From contig NZ_CP101161.1 of NCBI RefSeq assembly GCF_024298865.1, positions 1,509,227 to 1,573,226 on the forward strand: 64,000 bases of DNA, read 5' to 3'. The first letter of the stretch is position 1. Every line of letters starts with the position of its first letter. This DNA comes from Halorarius halobius (GTDB lineage Archaea > Halobacteriota > Halobacteria > Halobacteriales > Haloarculaceae). This document shows, one piece after another, positions 62,701-64,000 of this stretch. The notes beneath the pieces are model-generated. The model was not told the origin of the DNA, did not search any database, and saw only the letters and a program-made list of their open reading frames with translations. The translations under genes and the position numbers were made by a program.

Positions 62701-63334
62701 CAGCCTGGCGAACCGGGTCGCTGCGACAACTCTCGTGAATGCGGTTGCAGATGCCTCAGAGGCCGGTCACAGTTACACGCAAAGCGGTGAGCTATCCGAA
62801 CTGAGCCCGACGACGTTTGGGACTATTGTACATCGAATCAACGAACTTCGCCCACCGAGGGAGGAGTGGCCAGCACTCATTCGTCGTCTGAGTCAGATGG
62901 CAGGTGAGGAGCCGACCGAGGCGGATCTCCGCGATGCCGTGGATCACGCCGCTGATGCAGTCGTATTTGTAGATCAGGTTGAGGCGGAGGCCCAACTCCA
63001 CGCGACCTACGACGAGTACTCTGTCGTTGCCCGACTTGGTGAGTCGCGGATCGTCGGTGATATTGACCGACTGCTTGTTACTCCAGATGTCTACCATATC
63101 ATTGACTACAAGACAAACGACCTCTCGTTGACCTCAACTGCCGAGTTGGCCGAACACTATCGTCCACAAATGCTCGCGTATGCCCTTGCGCTCCTGCAAC
63201 ACGACGAGAGTCGCGATGTACGAGCGTCGTTGCGCTTTACTGATGCCGGTGTCGAGGAGTGTTTTGAGTGGGGTCCGGATCAGATGACCGAGATCAAATC
63301 GGACCTTCGCTCGATGATTGAATCGCTCACATGA
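59699..63334 (+). CDS. AddA-like UvrD-family helicase-nuclease
   Basis: A 1211-residue, apparently complete protein. Helicase motifs: Walker A TAGAGTGKTTT (27-37), FTRKAAAELTERV (Ia), VMVDEFQDTDPRQWEL (II), LVGDEKQSIYGFRGAD (III), IMTIHSAKGLEFPIV (V) and RLLYVACTRTRDHL (VI). C-terminal RecB-like nuclease: GDIDRLLV, HIIDYKTND, QMLAYALAL with catalytic D and K intact. AddAB unwinds and trims double-strand DNA ends for recombination. Here the partner AddB-like protein is shortened, so complex function is uncertain. Confidence 0.85.
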   Translation: MTDASEEIQLTEEQEDALVQGRNVAITAGAGTGKTTTLTERYVTILADNPSLTPENIVTITFTRKAAAELTERVREEVYDRLEAVDSPEAYHRWRNVLDDLGDGYVHTIHAFCTRLLRERAVEAPVPLGFDVLDEDGAATLQREVVTEFLERNQDDDDVALLAQLWGRDQLVDVLAGLLDERPQSEAVLEEWREAEVDDYVDICWEVVCDLDVADARQTLYADGLLEQLRTVTGRVDREAAIADEDGLRAYRTFSKVAATLPDDPEESDPRDCQRAILDLYEACEKKNGGLYSSSGYVVGDRDDWGEYGDVYDDLKDIIDTVIAAVEPHADAVETTPGELEANSAHYALALMRVFDDVLAAYADEKERRDTLDFPDVIETTLEFLRTNDAVRERLREQFAAVMVDEFQDTDPRQWELVNLLTGVDEQTASNVFLVGDEKQSIYGFRGADVTTFGAARAELQTVNEARGVDDLPDSEAESPTALELSGNFRTLDEPLSFLNELFEYLFQPEGDTHEPYEAPPQELTTQRDRVEDIEGLTGSVEYLAVPDDADTAAELFGDDHPVAEGALDHTIEAEAQALAARLTHLFDDPPQVQDPDTGDHRDATPDDTAILLRRRTHLDRYQRALEEYDIPYTVVGGVGFYDTPEVQALTNLLRVLGDPQDDVSLYGVLRSPLFGFTDDRLAPAVAGADSVWDALAETDDPQLADAFDLLTTWRTLSGCATPSEDGVLPWNRLLSRVIDDTGYLASVSADERGRQAVANVEKFRDQVRTWSENGVHTAAGLLHRIDRQAEIDPREGEADIPGDAEGVRIMTIHSAKGLEFPIVTVPDIGSDLNFGRSVDDHGYVRLVDGTDDAPPVPAVGGPNPGDAFSIEKTAVHEYADRQSRLQERAESKRLLYVACTRTRDHLLLCGTHDIDVGESGAIELGEPAAFDDADRWRDWLQPALLDGALVAEAIRDGQARGEIDRASYTVRRPPRPVDWHSDDETADSTPEISIPTPPTFSLANRVAATTLVNAVADASEAGHSYTQSGELSELSPTTFGTIVHRINELRPPREEWPALIRRLSQMAGEEPTEADLRDAVDHAADAVVFVDQVEAEAQLHATYDEYSVVARLGESRIVGDIDRLLVTPDVYHIIDYKTNDLSLTSTAELAEHYRPQMLAYALALLQHDESRDVRASLRFTDAGVEECFEWGPDQMTEIKSDLRSMIESLT

Positions 63335-63449
63335 CTTCTGTATTCGTTTATGGGACCGTTGTCCTCGAGTTCCTCCCACGATAATACTCGAATTCGCACT
63401 TCGACACAAGGTGCCGTTATCTCGCCACAGGGCCTTCTAGACGGGTACG

Positions 63450-64000
63450 ATGCCAACGATGGATTTCGAAGCCCACGTCGTCCGGACGCTCGCCCAGATC
63501 GATGCCTCTGACGCCATCCATCCCGCGAACAAGGCCACGATTCACGCCTATCACCGCGATATGCTGCTCGCCGACATCAGTGCCGCCCAGCAGCAGAAGC
63601 TGATGTCGCATTTCAAAATCATCGCCCTGCAGGTCGGCCAGCGTCGCTTCGAGGACCTCACCAAAGACGACCTCGTCGACCTCGTGACATGGCTCTACAC
63701 CCGCGACACCAGCGAGTCGACCGTCGTCGACTACAAGCAGGCGATCAAACAGCTCTGGAAGTGGATGAACAACGGCGAAGACCCGGAGGAAACGAAGTGG
63801 ATTCGCCGCGGCAAGAACACTGCCCGTCGACTGCTTCCCCACCAGCTACTCACGCCACAGGACGTCCGTGCGATGATGGCCACGTGTGGCAACGAGCGGG
63901 ACCGAACGTTCATCGCAATGCTGTGGGAGACGGGCGCTCGAATCGGCGAACTCATCGATCTCCGGGTGAGCGACATCGAGACCGGCTCGCTCGGCAAGTA
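63450..64000 (+). CDS. Tyrosine recombinase/integrase (3' end outside window)
   Basis: The first 183 residues of an XerC/D-type recombinase. N-terminal SAM-like core-binding domain (about 1-110), then the catalytic domain beginning RRLLPHQLLTPQDV with the first catalytic arginine R164 in LWETGARIGELIDL. The remaining HxxR and tyrosine lie beyond the edge. Its presence at the end of an accessory region suggests an element integrase, with an attachment site possibly nearby to the right. Confidence 0.85.
   Translation, partial: MPTMDFEAHVVRTLAQIDASDAIHPANKATIHAYHRDMLLADISAAQQQKLMSHFKIIALQVGQRRFEDLTKDDLVDLVTWLYTRDTSESTVVDYKQAIKQLWKWMNNGEDPEETKWIRRGKNTARRLLPHQLLTPQDVRAMMATCGNERDRTFIAMLWETGARIGELIDLRVSDIETGSLGK

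Noticed and set aside
1..64000. CRISPR arrays, rRNA and tRNA genes
   Set aside because: Looked for regularly spaced repeats, T-loop motifs and conserved rRNA stretches on both strands; none found by eye.

Overview
The window is from a halophilic archaeon (class Halobacteria). The GC-rich sequence encodes very acidic proteins. Many genes start right at the transcription start, about 25-30 bases behind archaeal TATA boxes (leaderless). Solute-binding proteins carry twin-arginine lipoprotein signals with glycine-rich linkers. Haloarchaea-specific families are present (HalX, Bat-type regulator, KaiC-like ATPase, TbsP/DUF5821-like, RbkR).

Layout: (1) 0-5.5 kb holds a polyamine-type ABC importer (binding protein, PotB- and PotC-type permeases) split by a divergent chaperonin-like gene, then an IclR regulator. 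(2) 6.4-14.6 kb is a sensory block. It has a three-gene operon (HalX pseudo-receiver, KaiC-like double ATPase, LOV/PAS histidine kinase) next to a membrane-anchored LOV-PAS-GAF-Bat transcription activator. (3) 14.8-42.8 kb is a catabolic region: two acyl-CoA dehydrogenases, a 3-hydroxyacyl-CoA dehydrogenase, four SDRs, a medium-chain reductase, an acyl-CoA ligase, a class III CoA-transferase, two luciferase-like flavin monooxygenases, a MaoC hydratase pair, an unusual crotonase, a tandem carboxymuconolactone decarboxylase-like protein, a phosphotriesterase/lactonase-like hydrolase, a second IclR regulator and a sugar-type ABC importer. The gene set fits CoA-dependent breakdown of a cyclic or branched acid; the substrate cannot be read from sequence. 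The riboflavin genes rbkR and ribB sit inside this block and could support its flavoenzymes. (4) 42.9-45.7 kb holds a HIT protein and then about 2.3 kb of decayed sequence.

(5) 45.7-64 kb is an accessory region. It has a VirB4/HerA-like ATPase, a pentapeptide-repeat/potassium-channel fusion, a small membrane protein, a TbsP-like regulator, a wHTH/Doc toxin-antitoxin locus, an intact TnpB element and a decayed TnpB relative that keeps both terminal hairpins. It continues with PD-(D/E)XK and GIY-YIG nuclease-like genes, a truncated AddB-like nuclease joined to an intact AddA-like helicase-nuclease, and the start of a tyrosine recombinase that runs off the window. A short GC-rich repeat occurs three times, only in this region.

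Two dyad motifs recur in front of genes of the metabolic half: an IclR-like TTCC-N7-GGAA motif and a TAACA-N10-TGTTA motif. They may tie the scattered catabolic genes into regulons. No tRNA, rRNA or CRISPR array was seen.
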